Shown here piece after piece: positions 32,107 through 39,513 of a stretch of DNA of 64,000 bases. The translations under genes were made by a program, and so were the position numbers. Every line of letters starts with the position of its first letter. The stretch's first letter is position 1. Location: contig DATJAO010000027.1 in assembly GCA_035516175.1 (NCBI GenBank), positions 60,478 through 124,477 on the forward strand, read 5' to 3'. The DNA is from DASPSR01 sp035516175 (GTDB lineage: Bacteria > Nitrospirota > UBA9217). Under the pieces are notes generated by a model. That model saw nothing but the letters and a program-made list of their open reading frames with translations, did not search any database and had not been told where the DNA came from.

Positions 32107-33448
32107 CCCTCATTCCGTACTTTTTCATCTTTTCATATAGTGTTGAATACGCAATGCCGAGCATCTTTGCGGCCTCGGTCTTGTTTCCGGATACTGATTT
32201 GAGCGTGGCGTGAATCGCGGCCTTTTCGATGTCTTCCAGCGTCTTGCCGTCCAAGCCTTCGAGGGTGGCTGTTTTCTCCCCTTGGGAGAGGAAAAGGTCT
32301 TTTGCTTCGATCTTACCGCCATCGCTCAGTGCAGCTGCCCGTCCAAGGACGTTCTTGAGTTCCCGCACGTTCCCAGGCCAGGAATATGCCATCAGTGCTG
32401 CGGCGGCCTCGGGAGAGAGGGCATTAACCTTCTTGCCGATTTCGGAGGATATTCCCGCGAGTAGATATTCGGTGATTGTTTCAATATCCTCCTTCCTTTT
32501 CCTGAGCGGGGGCATGTACACCCGCACTACTGAGAGCCGGTAAAAGAGGTCTTCACGGAACCTTCCAGCCTTTACTTCTTTTTCGAGGTACTTGTTCGTC
32601 GCGGAGACGACTCGGACATTTACCGGAATGGGTTTGTCGGCTCCCACCCGCTTGATCTCGCGCTGGTCAAGGGCTCGAAGGAGCTTTGGCTGGAGATCGA
32701 GAGAGAGTTCGCCGATTTCATCGAGGAAGATGGTTCCGCCATCGGCAAGTTCGAATGCTCCCTGCCGGGACTTGACTGCGTCGGTGAATGCGCCCTTTTC
32801 GTGGCCGAAAAGCTCACTCTCGATGAGGTTCGGTGCTACCGCGCCGCAGTCGAAGACGACAAAGGGGCCGCTCGCCCTGCGGCTGTAGCGGTGAATAGCC
32901 CGTGCCGCGAGCTCCTTGCCCGTGCCGGTCTCGCCCTCAAGGAGCACAGTAACGTCTGTTGGAGCGATGCGCTCGAGAATGCCATAGACCTCCTGCATGG
33001 TGGGTGATGAGCCGAGAAGTTCGCCAAAGCGGTGTGCGTCGCTTTTCAGGATTTCGATGCGCTCTTCCAGCGGCGAGAAGGAGATCTCGGTCTGTCCCAG
33101 ACGCATGACAGATCCCGGTGTGAGATACGCTTCGCGTACTTGTACGCCGTCGAGGTAAGTCCCGTTAGTGCTGTTGAGATCGCGGATCACATAGCCGTCA
33201 GCTTTTTCCTCGACTACCGCGTGCCTCCGTGAAACTGTGTGGTCCGTAAGCACGAGATCGTTCTCAGGGAGAGTGCCGATCGAGACTAGGGCCTTCTGGA
33301 GCATCGTCTCTTTCCCCGCATCCCGGCCGTTGACAACTGAGAGCCGTACCTTCCTGAATATGAACGGCCCCCTGTTACGGACGACTAATATCTCGGTCCT
33401 GTCTGCATCTCTCCCGGATGCGGTGCTTTTTTTCCCGGAATTTTTCAT
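32102..33448 (-). CDS. FHA-domain sigma-54-dependent transcriptional activator
   Basis: 448 residues. An N-terminal FHA domain (about 36-125, motifs VSIGTLPEND, SRRHAVVEE, STNGTYLDG) replaces the usual receiver, so activity should depend on binding a phospho-Thr protein. The AAA+ domain has Walker A GETGTGKE (172-179), Walker B FLDEIGEL and, at the sigma-54 contact loop, GAFTDA (219-224) instead of GAFTGA. A Fis-type helix-turn-helix ends the protein (GNKTEAAKMLGIAYSTLYE). It lies next to the kinase/phosphatase cluster and could be its transcriptional output. Its ATG is only 6 nt from the -10 box. Confidence 0.92.
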   Translation of the reverse strand: MKNSGKKSTASGRDADRTEILVVRNRGPFIFRKVRLSVVNGRDAGKETMLQKALVSIGTLPENDLVLTDHTVSRRHAVVEEKADGYVIRDLNSTNGTYLDGVQVREAYLTPGSVMRLGQTEISFSPLEERIEILKSDAHRFGELLGSSPTMQEVYGILERIAPTDVTVLLEGETGTGKELAARAIHRYSRRASGPFVVFDCGAVAPNLIESELFGHEKGAFTDAVKSRQGAFELADGGTIFLDEIGELSLDLQPKLLRALDQREIKRVGADKPIPVNVRVVSATNKYLEKEVKAGRFREDLFYRLSVVRVYMPPLRKRKEDIETITEYLLAGISSEIGKKVNALSPEAAAALMAYSWPGNVRELKNVLGRAAALSDGGKIEAKDLFLSQGEKTATLEGLDGKTLEDIEKAAIHATLKSVSGNKTEAAKMLGIAYSTLYEKMKKYGMRD

Positions 33449-33454
33449 TTCTCC

Positions 33455-33483
33455 ATTGTATCACAGTACAATAAAAATGATAA
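33455..33483 (-). promoter_or_regulatory. Promoter of the FHA sigma-54 gene, leaderless layout
   Basis: On the minus strand TTATCA (33483-33478), 17-nt spacer, TACAAT (33460-33455). The start codon A is at 33448, leaving only 6 nt between -10 box and ATG, so transcription would begin at or next to the ATG. Confidence 0.5.
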
Positions 33484-33508
33484 TCAGGATTCCTCTTTTT
33501 GTGTTTAC

Positions 33509-33733
33509 TTAACTCGTGATGCAGGCCTTTGTGCATATTGGTCCGGAGAAAGGGAGAAGCGTCATCACGTGACCACCCTCTCCTGCGATGCGGCAGGAGA
33601 AGTCCGATGCGTCGAACTTAGTGATCTGCCCAATTCCGGAAACATTGTTCAAGAGCGATTGCCATGTGCTTCTCGTGCCGTTGCCGGGCGGCGTGAGCGC
33701 CCCCAGTCCCGTTATGACGACACGAGCTTTCAT
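33509..33733 (-). pseudogene. Beta-ketoacyl-ACP synthase II (FabF) N-terminal relic
   Basis: From the ATG at 33733 the frame reads KARVVITGLGALTPPGN, then SGIGQITKFDASDFSCRIAG, the unmistakable start of FabF-type ketosynthases. After about 52 residues the sequence becomes unrelated and stops at 74 residues, where the real enzyme has over 400. The catalytic Cys-His-His triad is absent. A good promoter is still present upstream. Confidence 0.82.
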
Positions 33734-33740
33734 GGCGCAC

Positions 33741-33769
33741 AGTATAAGACTTTTGTGCGTGCTTGTCAA
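33741..33769 (-). promoter_or_regulatory. Promoter of the FabF relic, leaderless layout
   Basis: On the minus strand TTGACA (33769-33764), 17-nt spacer, TATACT (33746-33741). The ATG follows 7 nt later. Confidence 0.6.
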
Positions 33770-33800
33770 AAACCTGAGGAGCGCGGCACAGGGAATAAGT

Positions 33801-33828
33801 TTGACAATGTCTTATTTTGTGGTATAGT
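33801..33828 (+). promoter_or_regulatory. Promoter of the DUF4912 gene
   Basis: TTGACA (33801-33806), 16-nt spacer, TATAGT (33823-33828), 40 nt upstream of the ATG and divergent from the FabF relic promoter. Confidence 0.65.
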
Positions 33829-33867
33829 TAGTGATAGTTTAAATGCTGGAAAGATAGGGGGTTTGAG

Positions 33868-34776
33868 ATGAAAAAAGCTGAATTAGCCGTAAAGACCGTA
33901 GCAGAACTCAAAGCCCTAGCCAGGAAGAAAAAGATATCGCTGCCCGCTGGGGCAAAGAAAGATGACATTATCAAGGCATTAATGGCGTCCGCCGTGAGCA
34001 AGAAAACCGGAAAACCAGCCGCAAAAAAGGCTGTGGCGCCAAAGCGCCCGGCACGGCGCGCCGTGGCTTCGGGGCCTGTCATAAAGACGGTCAAGGAGCC
34101 TGCAAAAGAGCAGACACGCAAGTGGAAAATGCCAGTGGGGGCTGAGGAGCCGCTTATGGCGCAGGAGCGAGTTGCCGAAGCCAAGTTCTACACGGGCCCC
34201 GTTCCTGAGCAGAAAGCGGCACCCGCAACTCGACCGTACGAGGAGCTTCCTCCCGGCTATAGTGAAGAGAAGATTGTCCTCATGACGCGAGATCCTTACG
34301 TGGCACATGCCTATTGGGAGGTGACCCCGGCACGGCTCGAACGGGAAAAGGCATGGTTAGGCTGGAACAGCAGGCTGTGCATACGTATTTACGACGTGAC
34401 CGGCGTGCAGTTCGATGGCCGCAATGCGCTGGGCTATTATGACCAGGAGGTCTACGAACGGACCGGCAGCTGGTATTTTGATCTCGGAAGACCAACCCAT
34501 TCATTCTGTGCCGACCTTGGCCTGCTTTCTCCCGAAGGTAAGTTCCTCACGCTCGCGCGGTCGAACTACGTCACCATGCCGAGGGACGGCGTGTCCGATG
34601 TTGTCGATGAGGAGTGGATGGTTGTGGATGAGGAGTTCTGGAAACTGTACGGCTATCCCGAGGGTTTCCCGGGAGGTATTTCGTCGCAGCAGGCCCAAGA
34701 GGTCGTGAGACGCAGACGCATGCAGGAGATATCCTCTCCCGGCATGTCCTTCCGCGGGAAGGTGAAGAGAAAGTAG
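33868..34776 (+). CDS. Rho_N/DUF4912 protein
   Basis: 302 residues. Residues 1-45 form a Rho-N/SAP-like helical domain (VAELKALARKKKISLPAGAK, then DDIIKALM), normally a nucleic-acid-binding module, followed by a basic Ala/Lys-rich linker. The DUF4912 domain occupies about 130-260: VLMTRDPYVAHAYWEVTP, a RLCIRIYDVTG segment and the GSWYFDLGRPTHSF strand, resembling a carbohydrate-binding or immunoglobulin-like fold. It is directly followed by a GH57 branching enzyme, a frequent pairing, so a role in glycogen metabolism or its control is likely. A terminator separates the two genes. Confidence 0.82.
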   Translation: MKKAELAVKTVAELKALARKKKISLPAGAKKDDIIKALMASAVSKKTGKPAAKKAVAPKRPARRAVASGPVIKTVKEPAKEQTRKWKMPVGAEEPLMAQERVAEAKFYTGPVPEQKAAPATRPYEELPPGYSEEKIVLMTRDPYVAHAYWEVTPARLEREKAWLGWNSRLCIRIYDVTGVQFDGRNALGYYDQEVYERTGSWYFDLGRPTHSFCADLGLLSPEGKFLTLARSNYVTMPRDGVSDVVDEEWMVVDEEFWKLYGYPEGFPGGISSQQAQEVVRRRRMQEISSPGMSFRGKVKRK

Positions 34777-34828
34777 CGGCATGCAGCAGGGTTTCGCTTC
34801 CGGACGGCCCTGCCTGTAACGATGGCAG

Positions 34829-34862
34829 AAAGTCCATCCTTCCTTGGATGGACTTTTCTTTT
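34829..34862 (+). terminator. Rho-independent terminator after the DUF4912 gene
   Basis: AAAGTCCATCC pairs perfectly with GGATGGACTTT (11 bp) around TTCCTT, followed by TCTTTT. Confidence 0.85.
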
Positions 34863-34968
34863 GTAATTTCGGGAACACCACGAAAGAGAACTGTTTATGG
34901 GCAGGAAAATCCCGCGGAACAATAAAAACGAGCGGGCAAGTTCCGGCTCGGAAGGCGATGGAGGCCGA

Positions 34969-36549
34969 ATGGAAAAAGGTTATCTAGCACTGGTACTGCA
35001 CAGCCATCTGCCCTTTGTACGGCACCCTGAATATGACCAGTTCCTCGAAGAGGACTGGCTCTATGAGGCGATCACCGAAACCTATATACCGCTCATCAAC
35101 GTGTTCGACGGACTGGTGAACGACGGCGTGGATTTCCGCATCACCATGAGCCTCACGCCCACACTTATCGCCATGCTCACCGACCCGCTGCTTCAGCACC
35201 GGTACATTCGGCATATAAGCAAGCTGATCGAGCTCGCGGAGAAGGAGATAGACCGCACCAAAAACCAGCCTGAGTTCAACCCCATCGCCCGCATGTACCT
35301 GGAGATGTTCCGGAACGCCCGCTCGGTGTTCGAGGAGAAGTACGGACGCAACCTGGTCAGCGCATTCAAGAAGTTCCAGGACCTGGGCAAGCTGGAAATC
35401 ATCACGTGCGGTGCAACACACGGATTCCTGCCACTGATGGTGAACCCGAAGGCGGTACGCGCCCAGATCATGCTCGCCGTTCAGCATCACGAGAAACACC
35501 TCGGCAGGGCCCCGAAAGGCATATGGCTTCCGGAGTGCGGCTATTACGAAGGCCTAGACGAGATATTGAAGGAGGCCGGCATCCGCTATTTCTTTACGGA
35601 CTCCCACGGCATCTTCCACGCATCACCCCGGCCTAAATACGGCGTGTATGCGCCGATCTACTGCCGCTCTGGCGTGGCCGCCTTCGGGAGGGACATCGAA
35701 TCGTCCAAGCAGGTCTGGAGCTCCATCGAAGGCTATCCCGGAGATTACAATTATCGGGAGTTTTACCGGGACGTAGGGTTCGACCTCGACTATGACTATA
35801 TCCGGCCCTATATCCACCCGGACGGCGTGCGCGTGAACCTGGGAATCAAATACTATAAGATCACGGGAACGTCGAACCACAAAGACCCCTATATCCGGCA
35901 ATGGGCGCTCGAGAGGGCTGCGGCACACGCCGGCAATTTTCTGTTCAACCGCGAGAAGCAGGTGGAATGGCTCTCAGGCATCCTCAACGACAGGAAGCCC
36001 ATTATCGTGGCGCCCTATGATGCGGAGCTCTACGGCCACTGGTGGTTCGAGGGGCCGGACTGGATCAACTTCCTTCTCCGAAAGGCCGCCTTCGACCAGA
36101 AGACCGTCCGCATGATAACGGCGCCGGAATACCTGGCGGAAAACCCTCGCTGCCAGATCGCCGCTCCCTCGACATCGAGCTGGGGGTACAAGGGCTATGC
36201 TGAAGTATGGCTCGATGGATCGAACGACTGGATCTACCGCCATTTGCACAAGGCAGCGGACCGCATGGTCGAGCTCGCGCAGAGCTATGCCGGCGCGCAG
36301 GGATTGCTGCGCAGGGCTCTGAACCAGGCCGCACGGGAACTACTTCTGGCCCAGAGCTCGGACTGGGCATTCATCCTCAAGACCGGAAGCCATGTAGAAT
36401 ACGCCGTCAAGAGGACCAAGGAACACGTTCTCCGGTTCACAAAACTGTACGACGATATCAAGACAAACCATATTGACGAAGGGTGGCTCGGCGATATAGA
36501 ATATAAAGACAACCTGTTCCCCGATATTGATTATGCCGTGTATGCTTAA
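34969..36549 (+). CDS. 1,4-alpha-glucan branching enzyme, GH57 family
   Basis: 526 residues from the ATG at 34969 (GATGGAGG upstream); an in-frame ATG at 34897 lacks a ribosome-binding site. The GH57 barrel starts with LVLHSHLPFVRHPEY. The catalytic Glu lies in GIWLPECGYY and the catalytic Asp in APYDAELYGHWWFEGP, both typical of GH57 branching enzymes rather than amylases. A DUF1957-type C-terminal helical region follows (residues about 420-520, with WGYKGYAEVWLDGSNDWIY). It transfers alpha-1,4 chains to alpha-1,6 branch points in glycogen. The next gene overlaps its stop by 8 bp. Confidence 0.88.
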   Translation: MEKGYLALVLHSHLPFVRHPEYDQFLEEDWLYEAITETYIPLINVFDGLVNDGVDFRITMSLTPTLIAMLTDPLLQHRYIRHISKLIELAEKEIDRTKNQPEFNPIARMYLEMFRNARSVFEEKYGRNLVSAFKKFQDLGKLEIITCGATHGFLPLMVNPKAVRAQIMLAVQHHEKHLGRAPKGIWLPECGYYEGLDEILKEAGIRYFFTDSHGIFHASPRPKYGVYAPIYCRSGVAAFGRDIESSKQVWSSIEGYPGDYNYREFYRDVGFDLDYDYIRPYIHPDGVRVNLGIKYYKITGTSNHKDPYIRQWALERAAAHAGNFLFNREKQVEWLSGILNDRKPIIVAPYDAELYGHWWFEGPDWINFLLRKAAFDQKTVRMITAPEYLAENPRCQIAAPSTSSWGYKGYAEVWLDGSNDWIYRHLHKAADRMVELAQSYAGAQGLLRRALNQAARELLLAQSSDWAFILKTGSHVEYAVKRTKEHVLRFTKLYDDIKTNHIDEGWLGDIEYKDNLFPDIDYAVYA

Positions 36550-37927
36550 GCCGTCCGTCGTCAAAGAACTGAAAAATATCGTTGGTCCTGCCTATCTCTC
36601 CACATCGCCGGAGGACATGGTTGCTTACTCCTACGACGCCACGCAGCGGGAGGTCCTGCCGTGGGCCGTTGCCCGGCCCGTTTCGGCTCAGGAAGTTTCG
36701 AAGATCCTCCGGCTTGCGAACAGGGATCTGTTTCCGGTGGTCCCGCGCGGTGCGGGGACCGGCATGTCCGGAGGCTCCGTCCCCGTAAACGGCGGACTCG
36801 TTCTCTCGCTCGAACGGATGAACCGGATACTCGAGATTGACGACGAGAACCTCGTAGCCGTGGTTCAGCCGGGTGTCGTTACCGGAGAGCTGCAGCGCGA
36901 GGTAGAGGCGCGCGGCTTGTTCTATCCGCCGGACCCCGCAAGCAACCAGTTCTGCACGATAGGCGGGAATGTAGCGGAGTGCGCAGGCGGGCTCCGCGCC
37001 GTGAAATACGGCGTGACCAAGGACTATGTCCTGGGACTTGAGGTCGTGCTTCCGACGGGAGAGATCATCAGAACAGGCGCACGCACGGCCAAGAGCGTAG
37101 CGGGTTATGATCTCACGAAGCTCATCGTCGGCTCCGAGGGCACACTCGGCGTGGCGACCACGATCATCCTCAGGCTCCTACCTCTGCCGGAGTGCGTGCG
37201 GACGATATCTGCATTTTTCAACACCATCGAAGACGCCTCAACGGCGGCGGCAAAGATCATCGCGAGCCGTATCATTCCGCGTGCTCTTGAGTTTGTAGAC
37301 GGGCATGCGCTTCGCGCTGTCGAGAGCTATCTTAAGGAAGACATTGCGGGCGGTGCGACAGCCATGCTGCTCGTCGAGGTGGACGGAGCGGCGGATTCCA
37401 CAACGCGGGAGAGCGAGCGGATTGCGGAGATCATGACTCGGGCAGGGGCTCCCAACGTCAAGAGGGCAGAGACCGATGCCGAGAGGGAACAGCTCTGGAA
37501 AGCCAGACGCGCTATCTCTCCGGCGCTCTATACCATAAAACCGAAAAAAGTGAATGAAGACATCGTTGTTCCCCGAAGCAGGATTCCCGATATTCTGCGG
37601 GAGATTGAAGAAATAGCGAAGCGATATGAACTTCTGATCGTGAACTTTGGCCATGCCGGAGACGGGAATATTCATACGAATATCATGATCGATGAGGTGG
37701 ATACGCCGAGGGCCGAGTCTGCCGTGAAGGAAATCTTTGAGTCAACGTTGCGCATGGGCGGAAGTATTTCCGGAGAGCACGGCATCGGGCTTGCCAAGGC
37801 CGCTTACCTGCCTATGGAAGTCGGACCCGCGGCACTGGCTGCGATGAGACATATTAAACAGGCGCTCGACCCTAACAATATCCTGAACCCGGGAAAGATA
37901 TTCATGGAGCGCCAAGACAAGCCCTAA
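36542..37927 (+). CDS. FAD-linked oxidase, GlcD-like (glycolate/D-lactate dehydrogenase)
   Basis: 461 residues. The PCMH-type FAD-binding domain has FPVVPRGAGTGMSGGSVP near residue 62 and CTIGGNVAECAGG near 138; the C-terminal domain ends with SISGEHGIGLAKAAYL and a DPNNILNPGKIF motif, all of the GlcD/D-lactate dehydrogenase family. It oxidises a 2-hydroxyacid and usually passes electrons to a GlcF-type Fe-S subunit, which is not adjacent. The ATG at 36542 overlaps the branching-enzyme gene. Glycolate and D-lactate are equally plausible substrates. Confidence 0.88.
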   Translation: MLKPSVVKELKNIVGPAYLSTSPEDMVAYSYDATQREVLPWAVARPVSAQEVSKILRLANRDLFPVVPRGAGTGMSGGSVPVNGGLVLSLERMNRILEIDDENLVAVVQPGVVTGELQREVEARGLFYPPDPASNQFCTIGGNVAECAGGLRAVKYGVTKDYVLGLEVVLPTGEIIRTGARTAKSVAGYDLTKLIVGSEGTLGVATTIILRLLPLPECVRTISAFFNTIEDASTAAAKIIASRIIPRALEFVDGHALRAVESYLKEDIAGGATAMLLVEVDGAADSTTRESERIAEIMTRAGAPNVKRAETDAEREQLWKARRAISPALYTIKPKKVNEDIVVPRSRIPDILREIEEIAKRYELLIVNFGHAGDGNIHTNIMIDEVDTPRAESAVKEIFESTLRMGGSISGEHGIGLAKAAYLPMEVGPAALAAMRHIKQALDPNNILNPGKIFMERQDKP

Positions 37928-38038
37928 ATGCTAAGCCCAGACTTCTGAACAATGTCGAAAACACAAATTCAATATAGTTTAATATAGGGATTTTGAATTT
38001 ATGTGGATTAACGGATTAGGAACTGGATTATCTAAGAG

Positions 38039-38683
38039 ATGCGAACCATAAAAAATATCATACTGGTCATTCTCCTTCTCTCATGCTGCGTTATGACGCC
38101 TTCACCTGTATGGGCCGGAGAAGCAACTGCTCTCGTGACAATCGATGCGCTCAGGGAGCAAACGCATGCCATGGAGCAGGAAGCGGCCGTCCTCGAGGAA
38201 GAAAACCGGGGTCTGATGAAAATGCTCAAGGAGATGGAAGATGATGATATATACCTCGTGGTGGACACCGAGAGCAACCGGCTGACGATGAGGCAGAGGA
38301 ACAGGATCATTCTGACAGCGGTGGTGGGAACGGGCAGCAGGCAGTTCGTAGAGGAAGAGACCGGAAGGAACTGGTATTTCGAAACCCCCACCGGGTCACT
38401 CACAGTTCTCGGCAAGGAGCGCAACCCAGTATGGATCAGGCCTGACTGGTCCTATGTTGAAGAAAACATGCCAGTGCCTCCGGAGAATGACCCCGACAGG
38501 ATCGTGCGCGGCGTCTTGGGCAAGTACGCGCTTATCCTCGGGAACGGATATAAAATACATGGTACCAAATATACAGAGCTTCTGGGGACCCACTTTACCC
38601 ACGGGTGCATATCGGTCGGGGACAAAGACTTAGAAAAACTATATAGATCAGTTAAGATCGGAACCAAGGTGTACATCTACTAG
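38039..38683 (+). CDS. L,D-transpeptidase (YkuD family), exported
   Basis: 214 residues. A signal peptide (residues 1-26) is followed by a coiled-coil stretch of about 45 residues (ALREQTHAMEQEAAVLEEEN) and a YkuD domain with KIHGTKYTELLGTHFTHG and the catalytic Cys in HGCISVG. These enzymes make 3-3 cross-links in peptidoglycan or attach lipoproteins to it. The Arg usual after HGCI is replaced by Ser. The following gene is a shorter paralogue without the catalytic motif. Confidence 0.85.
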   Translation: MRTIKNIILVILLLSCCVMTPSPVWAGEATALVTIDALREQTHAMEQEAAVLEEENRGLMKMLKEMEDDDIYLVVDTESNRLTMRQRNRIILTAVVGTGSRQFVEEETGRNWYFETPTGSLTVLGKERNPVWIRPDWSYVEENMPVPPENDPDRIVRGVLGKYALILGNGYKIHGTKYTELLGTHFTHGCISVGDKDLEKLYRSVKIGTKVYIY

Positions 38684-38689
38684 TGCGGA

Positions 38690-39217
38690 ATGCAGAATGT
38701 CACAATAAAATCTAGGGCAGCATGCCTGCTTCTCCTGATCTCATTGCTTTTCGTGGGCATGGACGGGAACGGACAGGAACAAGACGAACGCGCCGAGCTC
38801 CTGGAGCAGCAGAAAGTGTTGAGGGCAAAGATCGAAACGCTCCGGCACGAGCAGGACTTTCTGATTTTCGAAAAAACGCTTTACGCTACGAACTCCAAAT
38901 ATCTTATCATCGATCTCGGCACAAAGAAGGGACAGCTCAAGTATAAGAACCGGGTGCTCAAAGACTTCCGTTTTACGGCTTCAGCGAATGGTGCCGTAGA
39001 CGCGTTCAAACCCGGGACACTGACCCTTACGAAGAAGATAGAGGATCCCGGCAAGAGGCATGTCCTGATCTTCGGGAAGTCTCTTGTCATTCAATGGAAA
39101 CGCCCTGCGGGGTCACCATATGCAGCAAATATCCCGCTTCTCTCTCTTTCTAATAGAGACTTCCAGCCGATATTCTATGCCGTCGAAGAAGGGGCGAAGG
39201 CATACATCATGAGATGA
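38690..39217 (+). CDS. YkuD-like paralogue lacking the catalytic motif
   Basis: 175 residues with an N-terminal signal anchor, a coiled coil (ELLEQQKVLRAKIETLRHEQ) and a beta domain starting KYLIIDLGTKKGQLKYKNRV that lines up with YLVVDTESNRLTMRQRNRI of the preceding gene. The H-x15-17-[ST]HGCxR region is absent: the C-terminus is LLSLSNRDFQPIFYAVEEGA with no Cys. It is therefore probably a non-enzymatic partner or decoy derived by duplication. It starts 6 bp after the L,D-transpeptidase stop, so the two are co-transcribed. Confidence 0.65.
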   Translation: MQNVTIKSRAACLLLLISLLFVGMDGNGQEQDERAELLEQQKVLRAKIETLRHEQDFLIFEKTLYATNSKYLIIDLGTKKGQLKYKNRVLKDFRFTASANGAVDAFKPGTLTLTKKIEDPGKRHVLIFGKSLVIQWKRPAGSPYAANIPLLSLSNRDFQPIFYAVEEGAKAYIMR

Positions 39218-39479
39218 TGACCCCAGAATTCCTGCTCTTCTCTTCCTCTGTTCTCGTCTTGGCAGCTTTCCCCCTGCATGATTCCTGAGAATATTGTGAC
39301 TTGAGTGCTGTGCGTACCCTGCTTTAAGGTGGTCGATGGCACACATGAGATGGGTATTGCGATTCAGGAAGAATTCGGTTCGCAAGTACTTCTGTCCCGT
39401 GGCCACAAAAGACTGAGCGCTCAATTTTTTGCTTGTGCATCGGTAATACAGAGACAGGCGGTCATTCAGGATTTTCAGA

Positions 39480-39507
39480 TTGACTGCGACCGATTTCACG
39501 GTATAAT
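39480..39507 (+). promoter_or_regulatory. Promoter of the HD-domain gene, leaderless layout
   Basis: TTGACT (39480-39485), 16-nt spacer, perfect TATAAT (39502-39507). The ATG at 39514 follows after only 6 nt and has no ribosome-binding site. Confidence 0.65.
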
Positions 39508-39513
39508 GAATCC

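Noticed and set aside
37960..38020. Imperfect AT-rich inverted repeat after glcD
   Set aside because: The stem is interrupted, the loop is about 20 nt and no T-run follows, so it is not called as a terminator.
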